Of a DNA stretch of 25,167 bases, positions 6,163-15,794 are shown in pieces. The DNA is from an uncultured Bacteroidia bacterium (GTDB taxonomy: Bacteria > Bacteroidota > Bacteroidia > Bacteroidales > CAJPTX01), in the NCBI GenBank assembly GCA_938038735.1, contig CALHSW010000017.1:1-25167 (forward strand), in the 5' to 3' direction. Each line of letters begins with the position of its first letter. The first letter of the stretch is position 1. The translations under genes were made by a program, and so were the position numbers. The notes under the pieces were generated by a model. It was given only the letters and a program-made list of their open reading frames with translations. It had not been told where the DNA came from and searched no databases.

Positions 6163-9100
6163 ATGACAGAATACAGCACCGTTGCCGAGCTCCCCAACTT
6201 CATCGTTCTTGATAAGTACCCCTCCCCCTCGCTCGTCGGCGAGCCGGCGGCCGCCTACCAAACGGAGGCAGACCTCGAGCGGGAGTTCATCCGCGACCTG
6301 GAGGCCCAGGGATACGAGTATCTCCCCGCCATCACCTCCCCCGCAGCCCTGCTCGCCAACGCCCGCGCGCAGATCCAAACCCTCAACAACGTGGTATTCA
6401 CCGACGCGGAATGGCAACGCTTCTGCACTACCTACCTCGATGCCCCCGGCGATAGCCTGACCGACCGCACAAGGAAAATCCAGGAGAACCACGTCTACGA
6501 CTTCACCTTTGACGATGGCCACCTGCAAAACATCTACCTCGTGGATAAGGAGAACATCGTGCATAACAAGCTGCAGGTTATCAACCAGTTTGAGCAAACG
6601 GGAAGCCACGCCAACCGCTACGATGTCACCCTGCTCGTCAATGGCCTCCCGCTGGTGCACGTGGAGCTCAAGCGCCGCGGCGTGGCGATCCGCGAGGCCT
6701 TCAACCAGGTGCACCGCTACAGCAAGGAGAGCTTCAACAGCGCCAGCTCGCTCTACAAGTACATCCAAATCTTCATCATCTCCAACGGCACCGACACCCG
6801 CTACTTCGCCAATACCACCCAGCGCAGCAAGAACAGCTTTGACTTCACCATGCGCTGGGCGCGCACCGACAACACCCCGATAACGGACCTCAAGGAGTTC
6901 ACGCTGGCGTTCCTGCAGAAGGTCACCCTGCTGCGGGTGCTTCTCCACTACTCGGTGTTTGACACCGCCAACACGCTGCTCGTGATGCGCCCCTACCAAA
7001 TCGCCGCGACGGAGCGGATCCTTTGGAAGATACGTAGCTCCTACCACACCAAGCAGTGGAGCACCCCAGAGGGGGGCGGATTCGTGTGGCACAGCACCGG
7101 CTCCGGCAAAACGCTCACCAGCTTCAAGGCGGCCCGCCTCGCCACGCGCCTCCCCTTCATCGACAAGGTACTCTTCGTGGTGGACCGCAAGGACCTCGAC
7201 TACCAAACCATCAAGGAGTACCAACGCTTCTCGCCCGACAGCGTGAACGGCTCGAGCAACACCGCCGGCCTGAAGCGCAACCTTGAGAAGAAGGACAACC
7301 GCATCGTGGTCACCACCATCCAAAAGCTCAACAACCTCCTCAAGAGCGAAGCGAACCTCCCGATATACGAGAAGCAGGTAGTGCTTATCTTCGATGAGTG
7401 CCACCGCTCGCAGTTCGGCGAGGCGCAGAAGAATATCCGCAAGAAGTTCAAGAAGTACTACCAATTCGGGTTTACCGGCACGCCCATCTTTCCCCAGAAC
7501 GCCGCTGGGGCTGAGACCACGGCGAGCGTCTTTGGGCGCATGCTCCATAACTACGTCATCACCGATGCGATACGCGATGAGAAGGTGCTGAAATTCAAGG
7601 TGGACTACAACAACGTTGCCCCGAAATTCAAAGACCTAGAGCAGGAAACCGATGATGAGCGGCTCACGGCCGCCGACTACCAGATGGCATTCCTCCACGA
7701 GGAGCGCATCCGCGAGATTTCACGGTATATCCTCAACAACTTCAAGCGTAAAACGCACCGCAACTACGCTGGCGTCAACGGCTTCAACGCCCTCCTAGCC
7801 GTGAGCAGCATCGAGGCGGCCAAACGCTACTACGAACAGCTCAACGCCCTACAGCAGGACGAGGAGCACCCGCTCAAGATAGCCACCATCTACTCCTTCA
7901 CCCCCAACGAGGAGCAGCAGGCCATCGGCGAGATACCCGATGAGACCTTCACCCCCACGGCCATGAGCAGCACGGCGAAGGAGTTCCTCGAGAAGGCCAT
8001 TGACGACTACAATAGGATGTTCGGCTGCTCGTACAGCGTGGAAAGCACCTCGTTTCAGAACTACTACCGCGACCTCGCCAAGCGGGTGCGCAACCAGGAT
8101 GTGGACCTTCTCATCGTGGTGGGGATGTTCCTCACGGGCTTTGATGCCCCCACCCTCAACACCCTCTTCGTGGATAAGAACCTACGCTACCACGGCCTGC
8201 TACAAGCCTACTCCCGCACCAACCGCATCTACGATGCCACGAAGACGTTCGGCAACATCATCACCTTCCGCGACCTAGAGCAGGCCACGGTGGATGCCAT
8301 CACGCTCTTCGGCAACAAGAACACGCGCAGCGTGGTGCTGGAGAAGAGCTACCAGGAGTACATGAACGGCTTCACCGACATACTCACGGGCCGTGCGTGC
8401 CGCGGCTTCGTGGCCGTGGTGCAGGAGCTCAACGACAGGTTTCCTAACCCCAGCTCCCTAGCGACAGGGGAAGACAAAAAGGATTTCGTCAAGTTGTTCA
8501 GCGAGTACCTGCGGGTGGAAAACATTTTGCAGAACTACGATGAGTTCACCCTCCTCAAGGAGGTGCAGCAGGTTGACGTAAACGACCCCGAGGCCGTCAA
8601 GGCGTTCGCCGAGGCGCATTTCATCACCCCCGAGGAGGTGGTGGCGATGAGAGAGGTCGAGATGCCCTCGGAGCGCACCCTCCAGGACTACCGCTCCACC
8701 TACAACGACATCCGCGACTGGCTGCGGCGGGAACGCCTAGGGAACAAGGCGGAGAGTTCGGGCATCAACTGGGACGATGTGACCTTTGAGGTGGAGCTAC
8801 TCAAGTCGCAGGAAATCAACCTGGACTACATCCTCAAACTCGTTTTTGAGTACAACATGCGGCACAAGAATAAAGAGGAATTGATAGCGGAGGTGACCCG
8901 GCTCGTGCGCGGCGACGTGAGCAACCGCGCCAAGGAGGGGCTGATTGTGGATTTCATCCGCCAGGCCGACCTTGACACCATCCCCGACCGCCCCAGCCTT
9001 TTCGATGCGTTCTACAGCTACGCTAAGGCAAAACAAGTAGAGGAGGCGAACGCAATCATCGCGGAGTACAACCTCAACGAGGAGTCTGCCAAGCGCTACA

Positions 9101-9270
9101 TGGGCATCTCGCTGCGGCAGGAGTACGCCAGCGATATAGGGACCGCCCTCAACGAGCTACTCCCGAGGATGAGTCCGCTTAATCCCAAGTTCCTCACGCT
9201 CAAGCAGACGGTGCACCAGCGCATCAGCGAGTTCGTGGAGACGTACAAGGGAATTGGCGATGAGCTGTAG
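6163..9270 (+). CDS. hsdR: Type I restriction-modification system, endonuclease and translocase subunit HsdR
   Basis: HsdR is the ATP-driven motor and nuclease that pulls in DNA from an unmethylated site and cuts at a distance. It has 1035 residues, normal for the family. The N-terminal nuclease domain shows D154 and VELKRRG (E168, K170), the PD-(D/E)xK core. The SF2 motor has Walker A STGSGKT (311-317), motif II DECH (411-414) and motif III GFTGTP (436-441). Later motifs include VVGMFLTGFDAP and LLQAYSRTNR. The C-terminal region (about 850-1035) is helical and should dock onto the methylase. No frameshift or missing catalytic residue is seen, so the system looks functional. It follows hsdS after 48 bases with no clear promoter, so co-transcription is likely. 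The ATG start precedes a normal HsdR N terminus, though no ribosome-binding site is evident. Confidence 0.96.
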   Translation: MTEYSTVAELPNFIVLDKYPSPSLVGEPAAAYQTEADLEREFIRDLEAQGYEYLPAITSPAALLANARAQIQTLNNVVFTDAEWQRFCTTYLDAPGDSLTDRTRKIQENHVYDFTFDDGHLQNIYLVDKENIVHNKLQVINQFEQTGSHANRYDVTLLVNGLPLVHVELKRRGVAIREAFNQVHRYSKESFNSASSLYKYIQIFIISNGTDTRYFANTTQRSKNSFDFTMRWARTDNTPITDLKEFTLAFLQKVTLLRVLLHYSVFDTANTLLVMRPYQIAATERILWKIRSSYHTKQWSTPEGGGFVWHSTGSGKTLTSFKAARLATRLPFIDKVLFVVDRKDLDYQTIKEYQRFSPDSVNGSSNTAGLKRNLEKKDNRIVVTTIQKLNNLLKSEANLPIYEKQVVLIFDECHRSQFGEAQKNIRKKFKKYYQFGFTGTPIFPQNAAGAETTASVFGRMLHNYVITDAIRDEKVLKFKVDYNNVAPKFKDLEQETDDERLTAADYQMAFLHEERIREISRYILNNFKRKTHRNYAGVNGFNALLAVSSIEAAKRYYEQLNALQQDEEHPLKIATIYSFTPNEEQQAIGEIPDETFTPTAMSSTAKEFLEKAIDDYNRMFGCSYSVESTSFQNYYRDLAKRVRNQDVDLLIVVGMFLTGFDAPTLNTLFVDKNLRYHGLLQAYSRTNRIYDATKTFGNIITFRDLEQATVDAITLFGNKNTRSVVLEKSYQEYMNGFTDILTGRACRGFVAVVQELNDRFPNPSSLATGEDKKDFVKLFSEYLRVENILQNYDEFTLLKEVQQVDVNDPEAVKAFAEAHFITPEEVVAMREVEMPSERTLQDYRSTYNDIRDWLRRERLGNKAESSGINWDDVTFEVELLKSQEINLDYILKLVFEYNMRHKNKEELIAEVTRLVRGDVSNRAKEGLIVDFIRQADLDTIPDRPSLFDAFYSYAKAKQVEEANAIIAEYNLNEESAKRYMGISLRQEYASDIGTALNELLPRMSPLNPKFLTLKQTVHQRISEFVETYKGIGDEL

Positions 9271-9377
9271 GCGGCGAGCGGGGAGGCTCCACCGAACGCA
9301 CGGCCACAACCGATGGGTGATAGCTAGGAGGCTACTCCCTCTGTAGTCGTCACCCCAACGCAGCCACCGCGTAGGCG

Positions 9378-9408
9378 TTGCCCGTAGGCGCAAGCTGCAG
9401 TACCTTTG
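9378..9408 (+). promoter_or_regulatory. Promoter of the MFS transporter gene
   Basis: GTTG at 9377-9380 (-33), then 20 bases, then TACCTTTG at 9401-9408 (-7): a near-ideal Bacteroidota promoter. Transcription would begin near 9415. It overlaps the far-upstream TTG (9378) that would give the longest reading frame, which argues against that start. Confidence 0.75.
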
Positions 9409-9434
9409 CCCCGCCCATTATAGATTGCTACGAA

Positions 9435-10652
9435 GTGAAAAACGCACAGCGCAACGAAAGGCTCAGGCAGCTCTCGGGGCCATTCCTGTTCATCACCCTC
9501 ATGGGGTTCGTGAGCCTCTTTTCCGATATGACCCACGAGGGCGCGCGGAGCGTGCTCGGTGATTTTCTACAGCTCACAGGGGCTAGCGCCGCCGCCATTG
9601 GGTTCGTCTCCGGCTTCGGGGAGCTGCTCGGTTATGGGCTACGGATTGTGTCGGGATGGCTCGCCGATAGGAGCAAACGCTACTGGACGCTCATCATTGT
9701 GGGCTACACCATCCAAGTGCTAGCCATCCCCACCCTCGCCCTCACCTCCGATAACGGTTGGATATTCGCTTGCGCCCTCATCATCATTGAGCGGGTGGGG
9801 AAAGCCATAAAAAAGCCCGCCAAGAACGCCTTGGTCAGCTTCGCCTCATCGGAGATAGGACAGGGCAAGGGGTTTGCCTACCAGGAATTCCTCGACCAGC
9901 TGGGTGCATTTCTAGGCCCGATTATGCTCTTTGCCATTAGCCTCATCAAAGGAACTGACGACCAGCTCTCCACCTACCGCCTCTGCTTCCTTGCGCTCGG
10001 CGCACCGGCACTCATCACCATTGCGCTCACGCTCCTTGCCAAGCGGAAGTACCCCCACCCCGAAACGTTTGACAAGCAGCAGGAGAAGGAGGAGCGATTC
10101 ACCCTGCGCAGGCCCTTCATTTTCTACCTCATAGCCATCTGCCTATTCGCCTTCGGCTTCATCGACTTCACCCTCATCACGATGCACACGGTGCGCACGG
10201 GGCTATTTCCCAACGAGACGATCAGCCTCCTCTACGCCCTGGCCATGATTGTAGATGCCTTCGCGGCGCTCCTCTTCGGCTGGCTCTACGACAGAATCGG
10301 GATACGAAGCCTCATTCTCTCCACCCTTTTGAGTACCTCTTTTTCCATTCTCATTTTTCTCTTCGATACGAGGCTATCCATCATCAGCGGCATCGTCCTA
10401 TGGGGGATAGGGATGGGGGCGCAGGAGAGCATCATGAAGGCGGCCGTGAGCCGCTTCGTGCCACGCAGCGCACGCTCCACCGGCTTCGGTATATTTGAAA
10501 CGGGGTTCGGCATCGCCTGGTTTGCCGGCAGCTGGCTCTTGGGCGCGCTCTACGATGTTAGCATCCCTGTGATGGTGGCCATCTCCGTGGGTGCGCAGCT
10601 GCTCGCCGTCCCTTTCTACGCCATCACCACCCGCATGGCAAACGGTGATTAA
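9435..10652 (+). CDS. Major facilitator superfamily transporter, substrate unknown
   Basis: An inner-membrane secondary transporter of about 405 residues with roughly twelve hydrophobic segments arranged as two six-helix halves. The MFS loop motif is present in both: GWLADRSKRYW (about 74-84) and GWLYDRIGIRS (about 282-292). The first helix region carries SLFSDMTHEGARSVLGDF, an acidic-residue-rich stretch seen in uncharacterised bacterial permeases. The substrate cannot be inferred. The longest frame begins at TTG 9378, but that codon is the -33 element of the promoter. The first suitable in-frame start after the predicted transcription start is GTG 9435 (VKNAQRNERLRQ), which leaves a short leader of about 20 bases. 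It stands alone, with its own promoter after hsdR, and converges on the TonB-dependent receptor gene. Confidence 0.85.
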   Translation: MKNAQRNERLRQLSGPFLFITLMGFVSLFSDMTHEGARSVLGDFLQLTGASAAAIGFVSGFGELLGYGLRIVSGWLADRSKRYWTLIIVGYTIQVLAIPTLALTSDNGWIFACALIIIERVGKAIKKPAKNALVSFASSEIGQGKGFAYQEFLDQLGAFLGPIMLFAISLIKGTDDQLSTYRLCFLALGAPALITIALTLLAKRKYPHPETFDKQQEKEERFTLRRPFIFYLIAICLFAFGFIDFTLITMHTVRTGLFPNETISLLYALAMIVDAFAALLFGWLYDRIGIRSLILSTLLSTSFSILIFLFDTRLSIISGIVLWGIGMGAQESIMKAAVSRFVPRSARSTGFGIFETGFGIAWFAGSWLLGALYDVSIPVMVAISVGAQLLAVPFYAITTRMANGD

Positions 10653-10724
10653 TGGATAGAGGGCAGGGGTTCGTTGCGGTCGCCCACGGTAGCTGCGTTG
10701 AGTACAACATGATGGGATACCGCG

Positions 10725-13058
10725 CTAGAAGTTTACCCGAACGCCGCCCATGGGCATAATGGAATTCTCGTATAGCCTACGCTCCTTGCCATAGGCCTCA
10801 TCGTAGAATATTGCGTTCACATTACGATGGTTCGTCACGTTCGTTACCTCTACGAACGACTCAATGGACCATTTCGCAAAACTTTGCTTCACGGACACAT
10901 TGAGGTCCAAGCGAAAATAATTCGGGTAGCGTTGAGAATACGCCCTAGCATACTCCACGCTTACCCCGCCCGATGGCAATTGGCGAGAGGGGGTGTAGCG
11001 CTTGCCACCGATGTAGGCGCAACGCCCATTTACCCCCAGCAAAACGCTCTGCCCTATACGCCATTCGTAGCCCGCAACGGCAGTGGCGCCGAAATCACCC
11101 GAGAATTTACCCAAGCGCCACTCTCCATCCGTCCCCCTATACTGCGCACGGTACCACGTGCCGGTGAGCGTGTAGTAATACCCATCACGGAAGGGCCTCT
11201 CAAGGGTCAGCTCCACCCCGTAGTTATGCCCCAACCCCCTATTGAAGAATTCCCTATCCCAGGCGTTATAGTAATCGTCCCCAACATTCAGAAAGGACTC
11301 CTGCGGCACATCACGCGGCACAGGTACATCGTAGTGCCCAATATAGTAGGTTTCAAGCCGTGCGCTCAAAGCACCCACGAGGCGTTGACTGAACGAGAGG
11401 ATTACCTGCCAGCTACGCGTAGCGCCGAGGTTTCTATTCGGTAGGGTGTTCCCATTTTGGAAAAAATAGACCTGCCGGGGCAGCAGCATGGAGTACATCC
11501 CCGTGCCGAGTCCAAAAGTTGTCCCATTACTTATTTCCCAACGCAACGATGCCCGCGGCTCGACGGAGTAGTCGCCATTCAAAGTGTAGCACTGGCTATA
11601 GACACCGACATTAATCCCCACGGGGGCCTCAAAACGATGCTGCCACTGCACGTACGCTCGTACCAATCCCGAATAGACATTCTCCCGCTGTAGCACCACG
11701 TCTCGGCCGCCAACGTTGTCAAGCACCGTACGGAATGCCGTTCCACCTGCCCCCAAGCGCAGCGTGTTGTAGCGATTCACTTCCCATCGTAGCGCCGCCT
11801 TATAGCTCAGCTGGTCCTCCCGCTCATGGCCGGCATAAATGACCCCCACCGTATCGTGCGGATAGCCCGAGAAGGCAACGTCCACGCTCCGTGAAAATAT
11901 TTGGTACGACAGACGATTCTCCATGCGCACCCCATCCGTGAAACTTTGCGTGTAGTTAAGACCCGTGAAGAATTGCTTATTCACGTCGTCTATACGCATA
12001 TTGAACACCTGCGCCCCCGCCACGTAATCTTTCTCCTTTTGCTGCTCCTGTTCGCTCCTGAGCGCACTCCACCCCCATAGCCCTATCCACGACAGCGAAC
12101 CGTGCTTGAGGGGGATATTCACTTTCGCCGTAACATCGTGGTAGCGCGGTACGCCCGATACGTTCTTCAGTATCCCAATAATCTTCAAAAGTTTAAGGAA
12201 CGAGTAGCGGGCATTGACCATGTAGGAGGCACTACCCTTTTTTCCCAATGGCCCCTGCGCACCGCCCTCAAGGCCATTGAACCCCATACCGAGCATGAAC
12301 TCGTGCCGGTTGGTATTACCATTCTGTAAATGTAGATCGAATAGCCCCGATGTGACATTGCCGTACTCCGCGGGGAAGCCCCCAGTGTAGAATACAGAAC
12401 TAGCCAACTGGTTACTATTGAGAATGGAAACAGGGCCTCCCGTGCCGCCCAGAGAGCCAAAGTGATTGGGATTGGGCAATTCAAACCCATCAATGAGCCA
12501 CACCACCCCCACGGGGCTATTGCCCCTCACGACAATATCGTTGCGCATGTCGCTAGCACTGAACACGCCTGCCGTATTCGTCACCATGCGCGCCGCATCG
12601 CCCCACGACCCCGCGTAGCGATTGGCCTCCTCGCTGGTTAGCTGGCGAATGCCCACGTGCGTATAGCCGCCGCTGGGCGCCCCTACCGCCACCTCGGCGA
12701 TGGCAATCTCACGCTCCTGCATCCCCACCATCAGAAACGCATCATGACCCGCAAGCAAGACCACAGAACTAGCCTCCCATGGGCGATACCCATCATGCGT
12801 CACCGTGACGCTTGCACGCCCCATGGCTAAATGATCCAAGCGGAAGCCGCCCTCAGCATCGCTATACACCTCGTAGATTGAATCGCACGTTCGCACCGTT
12901 ACGCACGCCCCATGAAGCCCTATACGCGACAAGCCATCAAACACCCTGCCGCCTAACGACTGCCCATACCCCACGCTGCTGCACAGCACATAGGCCGAAA
13001 GCACCACGGAACAGATAAGATACCCTGCCCCCGACAGCTTTTTCCTATGGCCGTCCAT
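10725..13058 (-). CDS. TonB-dependent outer-membrane receptor
   Basis: This protein would take up a ligand across the outer membrane using energy from TonB-ExbBD. It has 777 residues: a signal peptide (about 1-32, hydrophobic core YLICSVVLSAYVLC, small residues before GQS); a carboxypeptidase-regulatory-like beta-sandwich (about 35-115) typical of Bacteroidota; a TonB-box-like EIAIAEVAVGA (about 117-127); a plug (about 133-245, with IVVRGNSPVGVVWLIDG and GGFPAEYGN); and a 22-strand-type barrel ending in the terminal phenylalanine GGVRVNF, typical of outer-membrane proteins. It is shorter than SusC-type proteins and no SusD partner is next to it, so polysaccharide uptake is not indicated. Metal chelate, peptide or another ligand is possible. 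It lies 54 bases behind alaS on the same strand with no clear promoter between them; the gap holds GCCGC-A-GCGGC but no T tract, so read-through is plausible. Confidence 0.92.
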   Translation of the reverse strand: MDGHRKKLSGAGYLICSVVLSAYVLCSSVGYGQSLGGRVFDGLSRIGLHGACVTVRTCDSIYEVYSDAEGGFRLDHLAMGRASVTVTHDGYRPWEASSVVLLAGHDAFLMVGMQEREIAIAEVAVGAPSGGYTHVGIRQLTSEEANRYAGSWGDAARMVTNTAGVFSASDMRNDIVVRGNSPVGVVWLIDGFELPNPNHFGSLGGTGGPVSILNSNQLASSVFYTGGFPAEYGNVTSGLFDLHLQNGNTNRHEFMLGMGFNGLEGGAQGPLGKKGSASYMVNARYSFLKLLKIIGILKNVSGVPRYHDVTAKVNIPLKHGSLSWIGLWGWSALRSEQEQQKEKDYVAGAQVFNMRIDDVNKQFFTGLNYTQSFTDGVRMENRLSYQIFSRSVDVAFSGYPHDTVGVIYAGHEREDQLSYKAALRWEVNRYNTLRLGAGGTAFRTVLDNVGGRDVVLQRENVYSGLVRAYVQWQHRFEAPVGINVGVYSQCYTLNGDYSVEPRASLRWEISNGTTFGLGTGMYSMLLPRQVYFFQNGNTLPNRNLGATRSWQVILSFSQRLVGALSARLETYYIGHYDVPVPRDVPQESFLNVGDDYYNAWDREFFNRGLGHNYGVELTLERPFRDGYYYTLTGTWYRAQYRGTDGEWRLGKFSGDFGATAVAGYEWRIGQSVLLGVNGRCAYIGGKRYTPSRQLPSGGVSVEYARAYSQRYPNYFRLDLNVSVKQSFAKWSIESFVEVTNVTNHRNVNAIFYDEAYGKERRLYENSIMPMGGVRVNF

Positions 13059-13112
13059 ACTCAGACGCTAATCCCACCCGCAGGAGCTGCCCGCGCCGCT
13101 GCGGCTTTCTCT

Positions 13113-15737
13113 CTAGTTCCCCTTTATCAGCCTCACCGCCTCGGCAATGGCGGCATCAATGCCCTCGGCATTCCTACCGCCCGCCTGGGCAAAGCCCGGC
13201 TGCCCGCCGCCGCCGCCGCCGATCAACGCCGCCGCCTGCTTCACGATCTTCCCCGCGTGCAGCCTCCCATCGGCCACCACCGCTTCGCTCAGCGCGATGG
13301 CGAGCGACGGCTTACCGTCATGCTGGCTCCCCAGCACCACCGCCATGGAGTTCCCCGCGGCACGAACCGCCATGGCAATGGTCTTGAGATCTTCCGCCGT
13401 ACGATTTCCAAGATTTTGCGCCACGACCTGCATCCCCTCAAAGGCCTCGCTCTTAGCCGCAAGCGACTGCGCCTCACGCACCGCCTCCTGCTTGCGCAGC
13501 TCCTCAGTCTCCTTACGCGCCGCCGTGCAGTCGCTTTGCAGCTTGAGCACAGCCTCTAGCGTCTGCCCCTGCCCGTGCACCGCCGCATCGATTTGCGCCA
13601 ACGTGTCGGCGTTCGCGAAGGCAAGGCGCATCGCCGCCTCGCCCGCCACCGCCTCTATACGGCGCACCCCCGCCGAGATGGCACTCTCCGAGATGATCTT
13701 AAAGAATCCGATATTCCCCGTGTTCTGCACGTGCGTTCCGCCGCAGAACTCTATGGAGTCCCCAAACTTAATCACCCTTACCCTGTCGCCATACTTCTCC
13801 CCGAAGAGCGCCACAGCCCCCATAGCCTTCGCCTCGCCGATTGGCACGTCCCGGAACTCCTCCAGCGGGATTGCCCTACGCACCAATCCGTTCACCGTTT
13901 CCTCGACCTGACGGATCTCCTCCGCGGTCATCTTTTGGAAGTGGGAGAAGTCGAAACGTAAGTGGCCTGGCTCCACGAGCGACCCCTTCTGCTCCACATG
14001 CTTGCCTAGGTGCTTACGCAGAGCGTAGTCAAGGAGATGCGTGGCGGAGTGGTGCGCCATTGTGTTAACGCGTGCCTCCCTATCCACCACCGCATGGAAT
14101 GTAGCCTCGGCGTTCTCCGGCAAGCGGTCAAGCACCACCATCGGCTGGTTGTTCTCCTTGATAGTATCTAGAACGTGCAGCGTTTCGTTAGGGGCCTGGA
14201 GTACGCCTCTATCCCCCACCTGGCCACCCGACTCGGCGTAGAAGGGAGCGCGGTCGAGGATGGCTTGGAAGTGCTCCTTACCCTTGGACACCACCCGGCG
14301 CATTTTCACGATGCGCACGTCCGCCTCAAGCGTATCATACCCTACGAACTCGGTTGCGCCGCTCTCCCTAACGATGGTCCAATCGCCGGTCTCCATGGTT
14401 GCCGCGCTGCGCGACCGCGCCTTCTGCTCCGCCATGCAACGGGCAAAGCCCTCCTCGTCGACCGTCATTCCCCGCTCACGAAGCATGAGCTGCGTAAGGT
14501 CAAGCGGGAACCCAAAGGTGTCGTAGAGGGTGAAGGCAGACTCGCCATCGAGCTGGGTTTTGCCCTGCGCGCCGCACTCGCTAATCTTACCCTCCAGCAG
14601 ATGGATCCCCTGCTCCAGGGTGCGTAGGAATGAGGCTTCCTCTTCACGAATAACCCCCTCAATGAGGCTGCTCTGCGCCTGCAGCTCGGGGTAGTTTTCC
14701 CCCATTTTCTTCGTGAGAGCCGCCACCTGCTCGCAGAGGAAGGGTTCACGAAATCCTAAAAAGGAGTAGCCGTAACGCACGGCGCGGCGCAGTATACGGC
14801 GAATGACGTAGCCTGCCTTATTGTTAGAAGGCAGCTGCCCATCGGCAATGGAGAAGGCCACGGCGCGCAGGTGGTCAGCCACCACACGGAGCGCCACGTC
14901 GGTTTCCTTGCTGTCACCGTAGTGCACCCCGGCACGCTGCGCAAAGCTCGCGATGAGGTCTTGGAAGATATCGGTGTCGTAGGTGCTATGCTTTCCCTGC
15001 AGCACCATGCAGAGCCGCTCAAAGCCCATCCCCGTATCAACGTTGTGTTTAGGGAGAGGCTCTAGGCTTCCATCAGCCTTACGGTTGTACTGCATGAAGA
15101 CGAGATTCCAAATCTCAATCACCTGGGGATTGTCCTTATTGACGAGTTCTCGCCCCGCCACCTTGGCGCGCTCCGCGTCGCTACGCAGGTCGATGTGGAT
15201 CTCGGAGCAAGGGCCGCAGGGCCCCGTGTCGCCCATCTCCCAAAAATTGTCCTTCTTCGATCCCAGTAGCACACGGTCGGCCGGTAGGAGCTGCTTCCAC
15301 ATCTGTTCCGCCTCCGTGTCGCGCGGTACGCCCTCCGCCTCGTTCCCCTCAAATACCGTGGCGTAGAGCCGTTCCTTGTCGATTTTAAACACGTCCACAA
15401 GGAGCTCCCACGCCCACGCAATGGCCTCCTTCTTGAAGTAATCCCCGAAGGACCAGTTCCCCAGCATCTCAAACATCGTGTGGTGGTACGTGTCATGGCC
15501 CACCTCCTCCAGGTCGTTCTGCTTCCCCGACACGCGTAGGCACTTCTGGGCATCGGTTTTCCGCAACACGTCAGGTTTACGTAGCCCCAGCAAGAACTCC
15601 TTAAATTGGTTCATCCCCGCGTTGGTAAACATCAGCGTGGGGTCGTCCTTAATCACCATGGGGGCTGAGGGGACAATCTTATGTCCCTTCGATGCAAAAA
15701 ACTCCAAAAAGGTCTTACGTACTGTATTCGAATCCAT
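13113..15737 (-). CDS. alaS: Alanine--tRNA ligase
   Basis: AlaRS charges tRNA-Ala and hydrolyses mischarged Ser- and Gly-tRNA. With the chosen start it has 874 residues, the usual length. The class II catalytic core is clear (KQNDLEEVGHDTYHHTMFEMLGN split over motif 2, then TGPCGPCSEIH and DTGMGFERL). The editing domain has the zinc ligands HHSATH (about 562-567) and C665-GGT-H669. The C-Ala domain carries GGGGGGQPGFAQAGG from about 840, close to the family form GGGGGxPxxAQAGG. The frame is open back to TTG 15797, but that codon lies inside the -7 promoter element. AGAGGAGAG sits directly before ATGAGAATGGAT. ATG 15737 (MDSNTVRKTF) has a spacing of 8 bases from AGGAG and matches AlaRS N termini, while ATG 15743 is only 2 bases away. 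Confidence 0.97.
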   Translation of the reverse strand: MDSNTVRKTFLEFFASKGHKIVPSAPMVIKDDPTLMFTNAGMNQFKEFLLGLRKPDVLRKTDAQKCLRVSGKQNDLEEVGHDTYHHTMFEMLGNWSFGDYFKKEAIAWAWELLVDVFKIDKERLYATVFEGNEAEGVPRDTEAEQMWKQLLPADRVLLGSKKDNFWEMGDTGPCGPCSEIHIDLRSDAERAKVAGRELVNKDNPQVIEIWNLVFMQYNRKADGSLEPLPKHNVDTGMGFERLCMVLQGKHSTYDTDIFQDLIASFAQRAGVHYGDSKETDVALRVVADHLRAVAFSIADGQLPSNNKAGYVIRRILRRAVRYGYSFLGFREPFLCEQVAALTKKMGENYPELQAQSSLIEGVIREEEASFLRTLEQGIHLLEGKISECGAQGKTQLDGESAFTLYDTFGFPLDLTQLMLRERGMTVDEEGFARCMAEQKARSRSAATMETGDWTIVRESGATEFVGYDTLEADVRIVKMRRVVSKGKEHFQAILDRAPFYAESGGQVGDRGVLQAPNETLHVLDTIKENNQPMVVLDRLPENAEATFHAVVDREARVNTMAHHSATHLLDYALRKHLGKHVEQKGSLVEPGHLRFDFSHFQKMTAEEIRQVEETVNGLVRRAIPLEEFRDVPIGEAKAMGAVALFGEKYGDRVRVIKFGDSIEFCGGTHVQNTGNIGFFKIISESAISAGVRRIEAVAGEAAMRLAFANADTLAQIDAAVHGQGQTLEAVLKLQSDCTAARKETEELRKQEAVREAQSLAAKSEAFEGMQVVAQNLGNRTAEDLKTIAMAVRAAGNSMAVVLGSQHDGKPSLAIALSEAVVADGRLHAGKIVKQAAALIGGGGGGQPGFAQAGGRNAEGIDAAIAEAVRLIKGN

Positions 15738-15794
15738 TCTCATCTCTCCTCTAAAAGGGTATGCCACCCGCCGAACGAATGGCAAAACGCAGCG

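Noticed and set aside
6139..7548. A 469-residue open frame on the minus strand opposite hsdR
   Set aside because: It lies fully antisense to the conserved hsdR motor and nuclease domains, is rich in Val/Glu/Gly/Leu as expected from mirrored GC-rich codons, and resembles no protein family.
9271..9377. A terminator after hsdR formed by GGGTGA and TCACCC near 9315-9354
   Set aside because: The arms are short, the loop is long and interrupted, and there is no T tract.
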